A model generated the notes under the pieces. It was not told where the DNA came from and did no database searches. It was given only the letters and a program-made list of their open reading frames with translations. A stretch of DNA of 64,000 bases from Leptospira bandrabouensis (GTDB lineage Bacteria; Spirochaetota; Leptospiria; Leptospirales; Leptospiraceae), in assembly GCF_004770905.1 (NCBI RefSeq), contig NZ_RQHT01000014.1, positions 1,116,001 to 1,180,000 of the forward strand, given 5' to 3'. Shown in pieces: positions 44,711 to 53,506 of this stretch (within the stretch, counting starts at the first letter, position 1; every line of letters begins with the position of its first letter). The translations under genes and the position numbers were made by a program.

Positions 44711-45372
44711 CACTACGTACTTTCGAACAATTTTTTAAAAACCCACGAACTTGGAAGGAAGACCTTGTCGCCGTGGGTGGAGATTTCTCCGTAGAGCGTT
44801 TGTTATATGCTTATAAACACGGAATTTTTCCTTGGTCGGAAGATCCTATTCGATGGTATTGTTTGGATCCTAGAGCAATTTTTGATTTAAAAAGAGTTCA
44901 TTTTTCCAAAACCGTACAAAGAAAAGTAAAACAAAGTAAATTTCGAATCAGCTTTAATGAGGCTTTTCTTATTGTCATGCAAGCCTGTTCCTATAGAGAA
45001 AAAGATAATACTTGGATCACTCCAGGTTTTATCGAAGGTTATGCGGAATTACACAAAAAAGGATGGGCACATTCTGTAGAAGTTTGGAATGCCGAGAATG
45101 TTTTGGTTGGCGGAGTCTATGGGGTTGCCATAGGCAAATTCTTTGCAGGGGAAAGTATGTTTTCTTTTGAATCCGATGCAGGAAAGGTGGGACTGTTTCA
45201 CTTGTTCGAAAAATTAAACAAATCACAATTTGAACTTTTTGACACCCAACAACTCAATCATGTGACTTGGCAATTGGGTGCCTATGAAATTCCTAAACTT
45301 TCTTATTTGGATCGATTGGAACGTGCATTAGGTGAATGTGAACCTTGGATCATTCCACCTTTACACGACTAA
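44707..45372 (+). CDS. aat: Leucyl/phenylalanyl-tRNA-protein transferase
   Basis: A 221-residue GNAT-fold enzyme with a TTG start overlapping the previous stop. The family signature is [21 protein letters not shown] near residues 37-57, then [32 protein letters not shown] and [15 protein letters not shown]. It transfers Leu or Phe from charged tRNA onto N-terminal Arg or Lys of proteins, making N-degrons recognised by ClpS and ClpAP. It overlaps the convergent lipoprotein gene by 23 bases at its 3' end. Its partner clpS is not in the window. Confidence 0.95.
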   Translation: MTLRTFEQFFKNPRTWKEDLVAVGGDFSVERLLYAYKHGIFPWSEDPIRWYCLDPRAIFDLKRVHFSKTVQRKVKQSKFRISFNEAFLIVMQACSYREKDNTWITPGFIEGYAELHKKGWAHSVEVWNAENVLVGGVYGVAIGKFFAGESMFSFESDAGKVGLFHLFEKLNKSQFELFDTQQLNHVTWQLGAYEIPKLSYLDRLERALGECEPWIIPPLHD

Positions 45373-45940
45373 ATTCATCCAATTCCACTTTCCATAATTT
45401 TTGAATTTCTCCTGTTACATTTTCCCATTCTTTCTCACCTAACTTAGGTGCACGATAGGGATCAAATTGGGGATGGTTTTCCCAAAAAAGGTCCAAATCA
45501 GATTTAGAAATGGCGGTTCTGAATATTTCTGCTTCTTGGATTTCTGCATCAGGATTCTTTTCACCCTGAATGAAAAACGGTTTGGAAAGACTTAAAGAAA
45601 GTCTGTGGAAATGGTGAAGGGCCAATGCATAACTGGTACGAAGTAAAACTAAACTATGGTATTCAGTATTTGTTTTTCTGTATTCCGAGGCATCATTGAA
45701 AGTGAGTGCAGAATTGCTTCCATAGGTGATCTGTGCTTCGTGTTTTTGATCTTTGTCTACTTCTGTTTCAAATCGTTTGAATTCTTGTCCTAAAATTTTT
45801 GGTAAAACCAAATTGGCAAAGCTAAGTAGATTTTTTTGGTTCCCATCGCGAAGAGAAGTCACCTCTTGTTTCGACACATCTTTCGGTTGGCAACCAAAGA
45901 ACAAAACAGCGGTTACAAGTAAATTGAGAACAAGTTTCAT
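45350..45940 (-). CDS. Lipoprotein of unknown function
   Basis: A 196-residue protein from ATG at 45938-45940; a frame extending to 46120 runs through the neighbouring gene and is rejected. The signal peptide [17 protein letters not shown] ends in a lipobox (FFGC). The mature part is mostly helical and highly charged ([31 protein letters not shown]). I recognise no domain. It starts two bases after the Mpo1-like gene's stop (45942), so both probably share an operon. It overlaps the convergent aat by 23 bases. Confidence 0.75.
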   Translation of the reverse strand: MKLVLNLLVTAVLFFGCQPKDVSKQEVTSLRDGNQKNLLSFANLVLPKILGQEFKRFETEVDKDQKHEAQITYGSNSALTFNDASEYRKTNTEYHSLVLLRTSYALALHHFHRLSLSLSKPFFIQGEKNPDAEIQEAEIFRTAISKSDLDLFWENHPQFDPYRAPKLGEKEWENVTGEIQKLWKVELDEFSRVKVE

Positions 45941-45941
45941 C

Positions 45942-46277
45942 TTAGGTTTTATTTGACTTAATTTTGGCAAATTCTGCATCAATGCGACCGGTGAGCATTT
46001 TGAAATACATGATCCAGTCCGAGATAAAAGAATAAAATGGATAGGTAAAGGTGGCAGGGCGGTTCCTTTCGACAAAAAAATGTCCGATCCATGCGAAGAA
46101 ATACCCACTAACAAGGGCAAAGGCTAAGATATAGAATTTACCTGTGGATAAAAACCCAAGGATACATCCCATTGCGAGACTTGATCCAACGAAGTGAAGA
46201 GCTCGATTGAACGGGTGGCTATGTTCCTCTAAATAAAAAGGGAAAAAATCTTTGAGTGTTTTGTATTTCTTTTCCAT
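45942..46277 (-). CDS. DUF962/Mpo1-like membrane protein
   Basis: A 111-residue membrane protein from ATG at 46275-46277, with AAGGAG seven bases upstream; a start at 46307 is rejected because this ribosome site would then be internal. It matches DUF962: FYLEEHSHPFNRALHFVGSSLA, then four short helices and GHFFVERNRPATFTYPFYSFISDW. The conserved His residues (HSHPFNRALH, GHFFVERN) are the Mpo1 iron-binding candidates; yeast Mpo1 is a 2-hydroxy fatty-acid dioxygenase in phytosphingosine degradation. The bacterial substrate is unknown. It is followed by the lipoprotein gene. Confidence 0.86.
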   Translation of the reverse strand: MEKKYKTLKDFFPFYLEEHSHPFNRALHFVGSSLAMGCILGFLSTGKFYILAFALVSGYFFAWIGHFFVERNRPATFTYPFYSFISDWIMYFKMLTGRIDAEFAKIKSNKT

Positions 46278-46407
46278 ACAAGTCTCCTTACACTTGATCA
46301 TAATCAATAATCGTACTTTGCCAAGACAAAAATGATTCTAATCTTAGAGTTTGTCCCTAGTTTTTACGTCTATATTCGATAATTCTGATATGATTTTAAA
46401 ATTGTGT

Positions 46408-46437
46408 TGCACGTTAGTGGGTACTGCCTAATGTGCA
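46408..46437. promoter_or_regulatory. Dyad symmetry in 5' region of the small Cys protein gene
   Basis: TGCACGTTAG (46408-46417) pairs with CTAATGTGCA (46428-46437), ten base pairs with one G-U, around a 10-base loop, 54 bases before the start of the gene at 46492. It could be a repressor operator or an RNA leader hairpin. The surrounding ~180-base gap is AT-rich and holds no gene that I can see. Confidence 0.5.
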
Positions 46438-46491
46438 TTAACATTTAGAATCTAACAGAGAGTTAAATTTAGCAAGAAAGCAGGAGAATGT

Positions 46492-46779
46492 ATGAAACCT
46501 AAATCGATAAAACCGGATGAGCTGAGTAAGATTTTTGCCGAACTGAAAAAAGGCGATGAATCTGCCATCGGTAGTTATTTAGTAAAAGGGGTTCGCCTTC
46601 AAATCAGTAAATACAATCTTTCCGGTGCAGAACGAGTTCAATTGTTATACAAAAGAAGAAGAGCTCAAGGGATGTGTATTGTATGCGGAAAAAAAGTAAC
46701 AAAGAAAAATCCGTCAACAGACCAACTCTATAGATTGTGCGAAGAACACCGCAATAAGATCGATAAAGGTACTAAATAA
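46492..46779 (+). CDS. Small protein with C-terminal Cys/His zinc-ribbon-like motif
   Basis: A 95-residue protein with a strong Shine-Dalgarno (AGGAG eight bases before ATG). Residues 1-52 are basic and helical (IGSYLVKGVRLQISKYNLSG), and RVQLLYKRRRAQG precedes a CxxC pair (GMCIVCGKKV) and a C-x2-H pair (LCEEHRNK), a possible four-ligand zinc site. It is probably a small nucleic-acid or protein binding factor; I do not know a function. The long 5' leader with a dyad suggests regulation. Codon use and a strong ribosome site suggest good expression. Confidence 0.82.
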   Translation: MKPKSIKPDELSKIFAELKKGDESAIGSYLVKGVRLQISKYNLSGAERVQLLYKRRRAQGMCIVCGKKVTKKNPSTDQLYRLCEEHRNKIDKGTK

Positions 46780-46784
46780 TCAAT

Positions 46785-46961
46785 TTACCCAGGAGAGTTT
46801 CCCGCTTTTCGTTGCGGGAGCTCATTCCAAACTTCGTTTCTTTCTTCCTCAGTCATCCTAGACCAATTCCCAATTTCTTCAATGGTTCGATAGCAGCCCG
46901 CACAAAGCCCTGAATCTGGGTCCATCATACATACTTTGGTACACGGCGATTTTAGTGACAT
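46785..46961 (-). CDS. DUF1289-family small protein
   Basis: A 58-residue protein beginning MSLKSPCTKVCMMDPDSGLC, with GCYRTIEEIGNWSRMTEEER after it. This is the DUF1289 pattern: SPCxxVCxxD...CxGCxRTxxEIxxWxxxxxxxR. Four cysteines (C7, C11, C20, C23) suggest metal binding. Members are small, widespread in proteobacteria and of unknown function. Its end is convergent with the gene at 46492, five bases away, and its 3' part contains a hairpin (46800-46819) that may end the facing transcript. It is easily missed because of its length. Confidence 0.88.
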   Translation of the reverse strand: MSLKSPCTKVCMMDPDSGLCAGCYRTIEEIGNWSRMTEEERNEVWNELPQRKAGNSPG

Positions 46962-47047
46962 AGGCCTGAAAATAGTAAATTTTTATAAATTTTCCTAAGC
47001 AAGTTTGGGAATCCGTCGATCCTTCCCATAAGGGAAAAGGAATTCGC

Positions 47048-47560
47048 ATGTTGGATTGGGTAGAATCACTTAGAAGTTTATTTACTAATGAAATAGACTG
47101 TTACAAGCGCCTTCTGGAATTGGAAGGCAAAAAAAGAGCGTCCATCCATTCTGCGGACGGAAAATCCTTAGAGTCCTATGTCAAAGAAAGTTATCATATC
47201 ATGGTGGAAGCCTCCGAATTAGAACGAATTCGGATGAAAACAATAGAAGATGTGTATGAAAAAGAAAAATTCACAAAAGACGAGTCTTCTATTACACTCA
47301 CTAGTTTTCTGAACCAAATGGATCGTGAATCCAATTTTAAACTCAAAACCTTTGCTTTAGAATTAAAGAAGGTAGTGGCAGATCTGAAAGATGCCATCAT
47401 CACGAATGATAAACTCTTAAGAACTAGAAAAGAATTTTTACAAACAACTGTTGATTCTTTGCAAGAGTTATCCAGAGAAAAAGTTTATACCTCACACAAA
47501 CAACCGACAAGGCGTGGGCAGGGCCAAAAAGGCGCGATCATTTTGAACGCGACTGCTTAG
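47048..47560 (+). CDS. flgN: FlgN-type flagellar chaperone
   Basis: A 170-residue helical protein immediately upstream of flgK. It has the FlgN layout: a long coiled helix (residues about 5-45), a second helical hairpin (about 85-140, ESNFKLKTFALELKKVVADLK) and a flexible basic tail (HKQPTRRGQGQKG). Sequence identity in FlgN is low, so position is the main argument. It would keep FlgK and FlgL in an export-competent state in the cytoplasm before type III secretion into the periplasmic flagellum. Shine-Dalgarno AAAGGA is nine bases before the ATG. Confidence 0.8.
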   Translation: MLDWVESLRSLFTNEIDCYKRLLELEGKKRASIHSADGKSLESYVKESYHIMVEASELERIRMKTIEDVYEKEKFTKDESSITLTSFLNQMDRESNFKLKTFALELKKVVADLKDAIITNDKLLRTRKEFLQTTVDSLQELSREKVYTSHKQPTRRGQGQKGAIILNATA

Positions 47561-47569
47561 GAGAATCGT

Positions 47570-49483
47570 ATGGGATCAACATTCCAAGGAATTGAAATAG
47601 GAAAACGAGGACTTTCGGTCCACCAACAAGCGATCCAAACTACAGGTCATAACATATCCAATGCGGATAACAAACATTATGCTCGCCAACGAGTGGTCAT
47701 GAATAGTATGGATCCTCTTTATGAACCAGCTTTCAACCGAGCAGAGGTTCCGGGACAAATTGGACAAGGGGTAAAAATTTCCGAAATCGAAAGAGTTCGA
47801 GATAATTTTATTGATGATCGTATCATTGATTCTTCTTCTCTCAAAGAATATTGGGGAAAAAAGAATGATTATTTATACCAAGTAGAAACTGTTTTTAATG
47901 AACCCACAGGAACGACACTCCGTTCAATGATGGATCAGTTTTGGTCTTCTTGGGAAGATCTTTCCAATTATCCAGAAGAAACTGCACATAGAGCCGTGGT
48001 CCAAGAAAAAGCGGAAGCTCTTGGTTCCCGAATGGAAGATGTGTATCGCAAACTTTCTCTCTTACGGGACCAGTCCAATCGTGAGATTGAATCAAAAGTC
48101 AATCATTTGAATACTGTTGCAGAGAATATCAAATCTCTGAACGAAAAAATCACAAAATCACAAGCATTAGGTGATAATCCCAATGACCTTTTGGACAGAA
48201 GGGATGAACTTTTGCAAGAACTAGCGGGGATGGCAGACATTACCATTGGTCGCAGTGATGAAGATGAACTGATGGTTTTTATAGGCCAACAAATCCTTGT
48301 CCAAGGACAAAAGGTTCATAAAATTGATTTGGTCGGAAATCCCAATAACGATGGACTTTTGGATTTAAAATGGTCAGAGACTGGGGATACAGTTCTACTT
48401 CGTAAGGGAAGCATCCAAGCTCTCTACGAAATCAGAGATCGAATCCTTGTCGAAAAAATCAATGCTGTGGATGCCCTTGCCATCAATGCGATGGATGTGA
48501 TCAACGAAATCCATAAAGATGGATTTGGTTTGAATGGAAAAACCAATCTTAATTTTTTTGAAAGCCGTGCTCTTGCGACCAATACCTTCGGTGAAATTGA
48601 TACCGATGGGGATGGACTAAACGATAAAACTGCTGTGTTTCGAGTGACAGGTCGCACATCACTTGATGCGGATCGTCCGATTGGAATTTCAGGAACCATG
48701 CGTTTTCTAAAATCAAGTCCTGGGGGAGAAACTGAAATTTTAGTTCCTTACTCCAAAGATGATACTTTGAATGCAGTCATCAAACGAATCAATCGTTCGG
48801 AAACTGGTGTTGTGGCTTACATGTCGCATGACAACCAGTTGGCGCTAAAAGCAACGACAAACCCGCTCGATAAAAAAGAAAACTTTATGATTCGTCACTT
48901 GGAAGACTCTGGCGAACTACTTGTTGGCCTTACAGGAATTCTAACTGCAACAGGGGTTGCTGGATCTTTTGATTACCGAAAAGTAGGTGAGATCAACAAA
49001 TTCCAAGCCAATGCGCAGGACATAACTCTCACACCGATGTATCATCCTTCTTCATTCTTTAAAATGTCTGAAGAGGTCAGAAACAATCCGGCAAACATTG
49101 CGGCAGCTCGTGGTAAGGACGTAAATGGGTCGGGTGATTACAATTCACCGAATGGTCAAAAAGACGGATCCAATGCCCTTCTCATTGCCGCTGCCCTCCG
49201 TGAAAAACCTGTGATGTTTGATTATTCCAAAACAACGGATGATTTTTATAACTCACTCATCTCAAGGCTTGGAACAGAAGCAAGGGAAGCAAAACAAGAG
49301 TATACCACTCAAAATGAACTAATGGTGGAACTTGAAAATATGCGTCAGTCCGTGATGGGTGTGAACTTGGATGAGGAGATGGCCAATATGGTTCAGTTCC
49401 AACAATCCTATAATGCTTCCGCAAGAATGATCTCCACACTCAATGAAATGTTAGATACCATCATCAATAGGTTAGGTGTATAA
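47570..49483 (+). CDS. flgK: Flagellar hook-associated protein 1
   Basis: A 637-residue FlgK. The N-terminus [20 protein letters not shown] and [17 protein letters not shown] follow the axial-protein pattern (rod/hook family helix and NxSN motif). The middle region is a hypervariable domain, and the C-terminus [32 protein letters not shown] is the canonical FlgK C-terminal coiled coil. It joins hook to filament in the periplasmic flagellum. It lies nine bases after flgN and two bases before flgL, in one operon. Confidence 0.95.
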   Translation: MGSTFQGIEIGKRGLSVHQQAIQTTGHNISNADNKHYARQRVVMNSMDPLYEPAFNRAEVPGQIGQGVKISEIERVRDNFIDDRIIDSSSLKEYWGKKNDYLYQVETVFNEPTGTTLRSMMDQFWSSWEDLSNYPEETAHRAVVQEKAEALGSRMEDVYRKLSLLRDQSNREIESKVNHLNTVAENIKSLNEKITKSQALGDNPNDLLDRRDELLQELAGMADITIGRSDEDELMVFIGQQILVQGQKVHKIDLVGNPNNDGLLDLKWSETGDTVLLRKGSIQALYEIRDRILVEKINAVDALAINAMDVINEIHKDGFGLNGKTNLNFFESRALATNTFGEIDTDGDGLNDKTAVFRVTGRTSLDADRPIGISGTMRFLKSSPGGETEILVPYSKDDTLNAVIKRINRSETGVVAYMSHDNQLALKATTNPLDKKENFMIRHLEDSGELLVGLTGILTATGVAGSFDYRKVGEINKFQANAQDITLTPMYHPSSFFKMSEEVRNNPANIAAARGKDVNGSGDYNSPNGQKDGSNALLIAAALREKPVMFDYSKTTDDFYNSLISRLGTEAREAKQEYTTQNELMVELENMRQSVMGVNLDEEMANMVQFQQSYNASARMISTLNEMLDTIINRLGV

Positions 49484-49485
49484 TC

Positions 49486-50754
49486 ATGATCAGAATCACT
49501 AACATGATGCAAAACAATTCCTTGGTGCGGAACTTAAACCGCCACCAAGTGGCCATGGACGAAACCCAAACCCAACTGGGAACTGGATTAAAAATTCGGA
49601 AACCATCGGATGATCCAGGTGCGGCCACAAACCAAATGTACTTCAGGTCGCGTCTGAATGAACTTTCTCAATACGAAGAAAACATTGGGGACGGATACCA
49701 AAGGTTACAACAGATTGATGGTGTCCTAGACAAAATGGGTGAAATTTTCCAAAGAGCTCGTGTTCTTACGGTTCAGGCTGGAAACGGAATTTACCAAGGG
49801 GACAAGGGTTTTGAATTGGAAGTGGCGATTGGTAAAGAGATTGACCAACACCTGCGTGCCATTGTGGATCTTGCCAATGCACGTGATGCGACCGGACAAC
49901 CTTTGTTTGGTGGTCATGTCATCGAAAGACCTCCTTTTGAACCAATAGAATCCAAAATTAAAGGTCTGCAAGGCCTGGAACTCAAAAACCAATATGTGGG
50001 TGTAGAGTATCGAGGTGATATTGGGGAACAACTCCGTGAAATCGAAAAAGGCGAATACATACCAATCACGATTCCTGGTAATAAAGTGTTTTGGGGAACA
50101 AACGTCAGTGTCACTTCGAAAGTGGATAACTCGGCTTACCAGGCTACGTCCGACCAAAAGTTTAAAATTGATGGAGTGGAGATTCATATCTCTGTGGGTG
50201 ATACCATTGATGATGTGATTGATAAAATCAACAATGCCCCTCTGGAAGTGAAGGCAAGTAAACTAGCCCAAGATAACATTTCTATTTCTTCCACGGCACC
50301 TCACCAAATTTGGTTGGAGGATGTGGATGGAGGAACTGTCCTTCGAGATATTGGCCTCGTGGAACCAAGTGCCAGCGAACCACCGAATAACTATTCTAAG
50401 TCGGCAACCGTGACTGGACTTTCTGTATTTGATGTTCTGATCCAACTTCGAAATGACTTAATTCAAAAAGACCAAGAAAGAATTGGTGGAAGGGATTTGG
50501 GTGATTTGGATTTAGCTTTAGAAAATATCCTTCGCCACCGTTCGACCATTGGTGCACGAATGAATCGTTTGGAACAACATGAAGACCGAGTTTCATACGA
50601 CAAAATGTATATGACAGAGCTTCTTGCTAAGAATGAAGGAATCGATTTTCCAGAGACAATCATGAACATGAAGTGGTTGGAAACAATTCATAGTTATGCG
50701 TTAAATGTTGGTTCTAAAATCATCAAACCAACTCTTATGGATTTCCTACGGTAA
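49486..50754 (+). CDS. flgL: Flagellar hook-associated protein 3
   Basis: A 422-residue FlgL with the flagellin-like N-terminus: MIRITNMMQNNSLVRNLNRH and DETQTQLGTGLKIRKPSDDP, then ATNQMYFRSRLNEL. The central region is variable, and the C-terminus (RSTIGARMNRLEQHEDRVSYD and TIMNMKWLETIHSYAL) is shorter than the flagellin type. It is the second hook-filament junction protein, binding FlgK in the hook cap. It is part of the flgN-flgK-flgL operon, and fliW follows after 50 bases. Confidence 0.93.
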   Translation: MIRITNMMQNNSLVRNLNRHQVAMDETQTQLGTGLKIRKPSDDPGAATNQMYFRSRLNELSQYEENIGDGYQRLQQIDGVLDKMGEIFQRARVLTVQAGNGIYQGDKGFELEVAIGKEIDQHLRAIVDLANARDATGQPLFGGHVIERPPFEPIESKIKGLQGLELKNQYVGVEYRGDIGEQLREIEKGEYIPITIPGNKVFWGTNVSVTSKVDNSAYQATSDQKFKIDGVEIHISVGDTIDDVIDKINNAPLEVKASKLAQDNISISSTAPHQIWLEDVDGGTVLRDIGLVEPSASEPPNNYSKSATVTGLSVFDVLIQLRNDLIQKDQERIGGRDLGDLDLALENILRHRSTIGARMNRLEQHEDRVSYDKMYMTELLAKNEGIDFPETIMNMKWLETIHSYALNVGSKIIKPTLMDFLR

Positions 50755-50806
50755 CGGAAACTAAATGACGGTTATATTAGAAAGATTAGAAAGTACAGGA
50801 ACTAGA

Positions 50807-51268
50807 ATGTCGGTAACGATTCACACAAAACCTTTCGGAACCATCCAAGTGGACGCAAAACAAATCCTAAAATTCCCACAAGGTTTACTTGGATTTGATG
50901 AATTTGATGAGTATGCTCTCATTGAAGAAAGTCCAGAAAGTCCATTCAAATGGTTACAATCCACGAAAGAATCGGGACTTGCGTTTATTGTCATCCAACC
51001 AGAACTGTTTATGAATGATTATAAACCAGCGGTTTCCGATGAAGAATTACATGACATCGGACTTAGCTCATGGAAAGAAGGAATCATTTTTTTAATTGTT
51101 ACCATTCCTCATGACAACCCAAAAGGAATGACGGCCAACTTACAAGGTCCTATCATTCTGAACGGTAAAGAAGGAAAGGGCAAACAATGTATTTCTCGGG
51201 ATGAAAATCACCCTATCCGAAAAAACATCATCGAATCTATGGAAGAGATGTCTTCCGAAAAGGTATAA
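50807..51268 (+). CDS. fliW: Flagellar assembly factor FliW
   Basis: A 153-residue FliW from ATG at 50807, with AGGAA in front. An in-frame ATG at 50765 would add 14 residues (MTVILERLESTGTR), less typical for the family. The core FPQGLLGFDEFDEYALIEE and PFKWLQSTKESGLAFIVIQP is diagnostic. FliW binds CsrA allosterically and also flagellin; when flagellin is secreted, FliW sequesters CsrA and relieves repression of flagellin translation. csrA follows after three bases, the conserved pair for this switch. Confidence 0.94.
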   Translation: MSVTIHTKPFGTIQVDAKQILKFPQGLLGFDEFDEYALIEESPESPFKWLQSTKESGLAFIVIQPELFMNDYKPAVSDEELHDIGLSSWKEGIIFLIVTIPHDNPKGMTANLQGPIILNGKEGKGKQCISRDENHPIRKNIIESMEEMSSEKV

Positions 51269-51271
51269 TCC

Positions 51272-51511
51272 GTGTTAGTTCTTGCGAGGAGGAGTAACCA
51301 GTCCATAATGATCGGTGATGATATCGAAATTGTGATAGTCGATATCAAAGGTGACCAAGTAAAGATTGGAGTCAAAGCTCCCAAAAATGTTTCTGTGCAC
51401 CGTGCGGAAGTATACAAAGAAATTCAGGAAGAAAACAAAAAAGCTGCGGGAACCAATATCAAACCGGAAGATTTGGGCAAACTCGGTGATTTGTTCAAAA
51501 AGAAAACTTAA
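51272..51511 (+). CDS. csrA: Carbon storage regulator CsrA
   Basis: A 79-residue CsrA beginning at GTG with [20 protein letters not shown], followed by [20 protein letters not shown]; Arg44-type RNA-contact residue lies in VHRAEV. The C-terminal tail (about 20 residues, ending LGDLFKKKT) is longer than in E. coli, as in FliW-dependent CsrA proteins. It binds GGA motifs near ribosome sites, including that of flagellin mRNA. With FliW it forms a partner switch that couples flagellin translation to secretion. Confidence 0.96.
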   Translation: MLVLARRSNQSIMIGDDIEIVIVDIKGDQVKIGVKAPKNVSVHRAEVYKEIQEENKKAAGTNIKPEDLGKLGDLFKKKT

Positions 51512-51571
51512 CTTGATCTTTCTTTCGATTTAAGTTTCTCTGGAGCCAAGCTCTAGGGAGTCACTTATTCA

Positions 51572-52246
51572 TTGAAACGTAAAATTTTAGTCTGGTTGTT
51601 GCCTCTCATCATAGTATGGTTCCAACGTTTGGTTGGCCTTACTTCCAGGTTTCGTTTTTTGACAAACGAACGATACGAAGATTTATTCAAAAATAAAAAA
51701 CCATTTATTTATTCTATTTGGCATACGAACGTTTTGTACTCTCCGTATTTGCACAGGGGAAAAAACGTAGCCGTTCTCATTTCTGAATCGAAAGACGGAG
51801 ACTACATCAACCAAGTGGTCCATAGATTTGGAAACACAAGCATTCGTGGGAGTAGTTCCAAAGGAGGATCCAAAGCTTTAAAGGCGATGATCCAACATTT
51901 AAAAAAAGGATTACCTGCTGCCTTTACCCCTGATGGCCCAAGGGGACCTGCATTAGTCCTCCAACCTGGGATCATTGCTGCAGCGCAAGTCACACAGGTT
52001 CCCATCATTCCTTTTCATTATGAGTGCAGTCGTCAGTGGATTCTAGAAAAGGCCTGGGACAAACATAGAGTTCCAAAACCATTCACTACCTTTGTTGTTT
52101 CTTATGGGGAACCGATTTCTGTTCCCAGAGAATTGAATGAAGAAGAATTTGAACAGATGCGTCTAAAAGTAGAAGAGGCTATGTTAAACAATCGTAACCG
52201 TGCGATTGCGGAAGCAGAACGAATTCGCAAAGGAGAATCCAAATGA
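51572..52246 (+). CDS. DUF374-type lysophospholipid acyltransferase-like protein
   Basis: A 224-residue protein with a TTG start and an N-terminal hydrophobic segment ([17 protein letters not shown]). It has the DUF374 pattern: [13 protein letters not shown] (HxxxN in place of HX4D), [24 protein letters not shown] and [10 protein letters not shown]. The family is related to PlsC/LpxL acyltransferases, including the KDO-lipid A branch. The His and Asp of the HX4D motif are present only in altered form (WHTNVLY), so catalytic details are uncertain. It ends with an ATGA overlap into the OsmC gene. Confidence 0.85.
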   Translation: MKRKILVWLLPLIIVWFQRLVGLTSRFRFLTNERYEDLFKNKKPFIYSIWHTNVLYSPYLHRGKNVAVLISESKDGDYINQVVHRFGNTSIRGSSSKGGSKALKAMIQHLKKGLPAAFTPDGPRGPALVLQPGIIAAAQVTQVPIIPFHYECSRQWILEKAWDKHRVPKPFTTFVVSYGEPISVPRELNEEEFEQMRLKVEEAMLNNRNRAIAEAERIRKGESK

Positions 52247-52647
52247 CAGCAGTATTTGAAGATAAGGTGGTTGTTTCCACAGCCAAAACAAAATACGAAA
52301 CAAAAATTTCAGCAGGAAAACATAATTGGATCGCCGATGAACCGAAAGACAAAGAAGGAACCGACCTTGGCCCTATGCCTACAGAGTTACTTGCTTCTTC
52401 TTTGGGAGCTTGTACTTCTATTACGATCAGAATGTATGCGGATCGAAAAGAGTATTCTTTGGATTCGGTAGAAGTTCATGTAACGATTGATAAACGATCG
52501 GCAGAAGATCATAAATTTACAAGAGTTGTGGTTCTTTCTGGAAATCTAAGCACTGAACAAAGAGAAAGATTACTTTCTGTGGCAAACGCATGTCCTGTAC
52601 ATAAAATTCTCTCTGGAAAAATTGAAATAGAAACCACTCTGGGTTAG
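52243..52647 (+). CDS. OsmC-family protein
   Basis: A 134-residue OsmC/Ohr fold protein. The conserved peroxidatic Cys region is [20 protein letters not shown] and the second Cys is in [13 protein letters not shown], matching the YhfA-like OsmC branch (Ohr has a different spacing). The N-terminal strand [14 protein letters not shown] contains the usual active-site Glu further on (GPMPTELL). It may reduce organic hydroperoxides or act on sulfane-sulfur; the physiological substrate is not clear. It overlaps the acyltransferase gene and is convergent with the phosphoesterase gene. Confidence 0.9.
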   Translation: MTAVFEDKVVVSTAKTKYETKISAGKHNWIADEPKDKEGTDLGPMPTELLASSLGACTSITIRMYADRKEYSLDSVEVHVTIDKRSAEDHKFTRVVVLSGNLSTEQRERLLSVANACPVHKILSGKIEIETTLG

Positions 52648-52666
52648 GTGAATGGTCACTAAACCC
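52641..52666. terminator. Weak bidirectional hairpin between osmC and phosphoesterase genes
   Basis: GGGTT (52641-52645) pairs with AACCC (52662-52666), and GTGA with TCAC inside, with a G-U, one mismatch and a 4-base loop. It covers the facing stop codons of the convergent genes. No U-tract follows, so termination may be inefficient. Confidence 0.4.
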
Positions 52667-53486
52667 AAAGGGGAATTACAGTAGCAGAACCACCATCCCA
52701 CTCGATTTTTGTATGGAAATGTTTTCCTTCTTGGATCCTTGGGACTTTGGCCCCATTCACATAGAAGGTTCCCCCTGTGTATTCGTGAGTCTCTCGTTCT
52801 CTTTTTTTGCTGATTGAATGGTGCATATGACCTGAGAGAACCAAAGGAACTTTTTTCCCAATGGATTTGGCATAATCAATGGCTTCTGTAAGATCGAAAT
52901 CTCCCCAATCCCCACCTTCTTTTTTAAACTCAGCACCGTAGATGGAATTTTTGGCCGCACCTAACCCAAAAGGCCCGTTATGCGAAAGAAAGAATAAATT
53001 TTTTTCTTTGGTTCCATCGATCAAACGTTTGTACTTTTGAATCGAAGTTTCCATATTGGAAACCATATAGGCTTTTGTTAGATAGGGTTGAAAACTAAGA
53101 CCTCCACCCATCGCATGAGGACGACCCACGATAAGACTTAAATCCAATTCCTTCGACAATACTAAGGAACTATAGCCAAGTAAGGAAATGGGTTTTACTA
53201 GTTCCGAAAGATTCCTTATCCTACGGTTTTGGCCAATTTGCCCTGAATGGATGAGAACTTTTGATTGGATCACTTCCCCAATGATGGATGTTAAACTCAT
53301 CCCATCCCAATTTCCGGGTATCATATACGCACGTTTGGTGAGACCTTGGAAGGAAAGTTTTCCTAGTTTGGGATTACCACGAAGGTCACCTGTAAAGAAG
53401 AGACAGTCATAGTCTGAAGTATTAAAATATTCAATATCCTGATTGTTCCAATACCCGTGGATGTCGCCGATCAATGCAAATTTCAT
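52659..53486 (-). CDS. Metallophosphoesterase
   Basis: A 275-residue calcineurin-like phosphoesterase. Metal and catalytic motifs are GDIHG (7-11), GDLRGN, GNWD, SHNGPFG and SGHMHH. It resembles a cyanobacterial/plant-type subgroup of unknown substrate (TIGR04168-like, as I recall). No signal peptide is present, so it acts in the cytoplasm. Substrate could be a cyclic nucleotide or a phosphoprotein; I cannot tell. It lies 20 bases downstream of nothing on its own strand except the GH31 gene whose stop is at 53507, so cotranscription with it is possible only if read-through occurs. Confidence 0.86.
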   Translation of the reverse strand: MKFALIGDIHGYWNNQDIEYFNTSDYDCLFFTGDLRGNPKLGKLSFQGLTKRAYMIPGNWDGMSLTSIIGEVIQSKVLIHSGQIGQNRRIRNLSELVKPISLLGYSSLVLSKELDLSLIVGRPHAMGGGLSFQPYLTKAYMVSNMETSIQKYKRLIDGTKEKNLFFLSHNGPFGLGAAKNSIYGAEFKKEGGDWGDFDLTEAIDYAKSIGKKVPLVLSGHMHHSISKKRERETHEYTGGTFYVNGAKVPRIQEGKHFHTKIEWDGGSATVIPLWV

Positions 53487-53506
53487 TTGGGTTTTTTCTC
53501 CACTAC

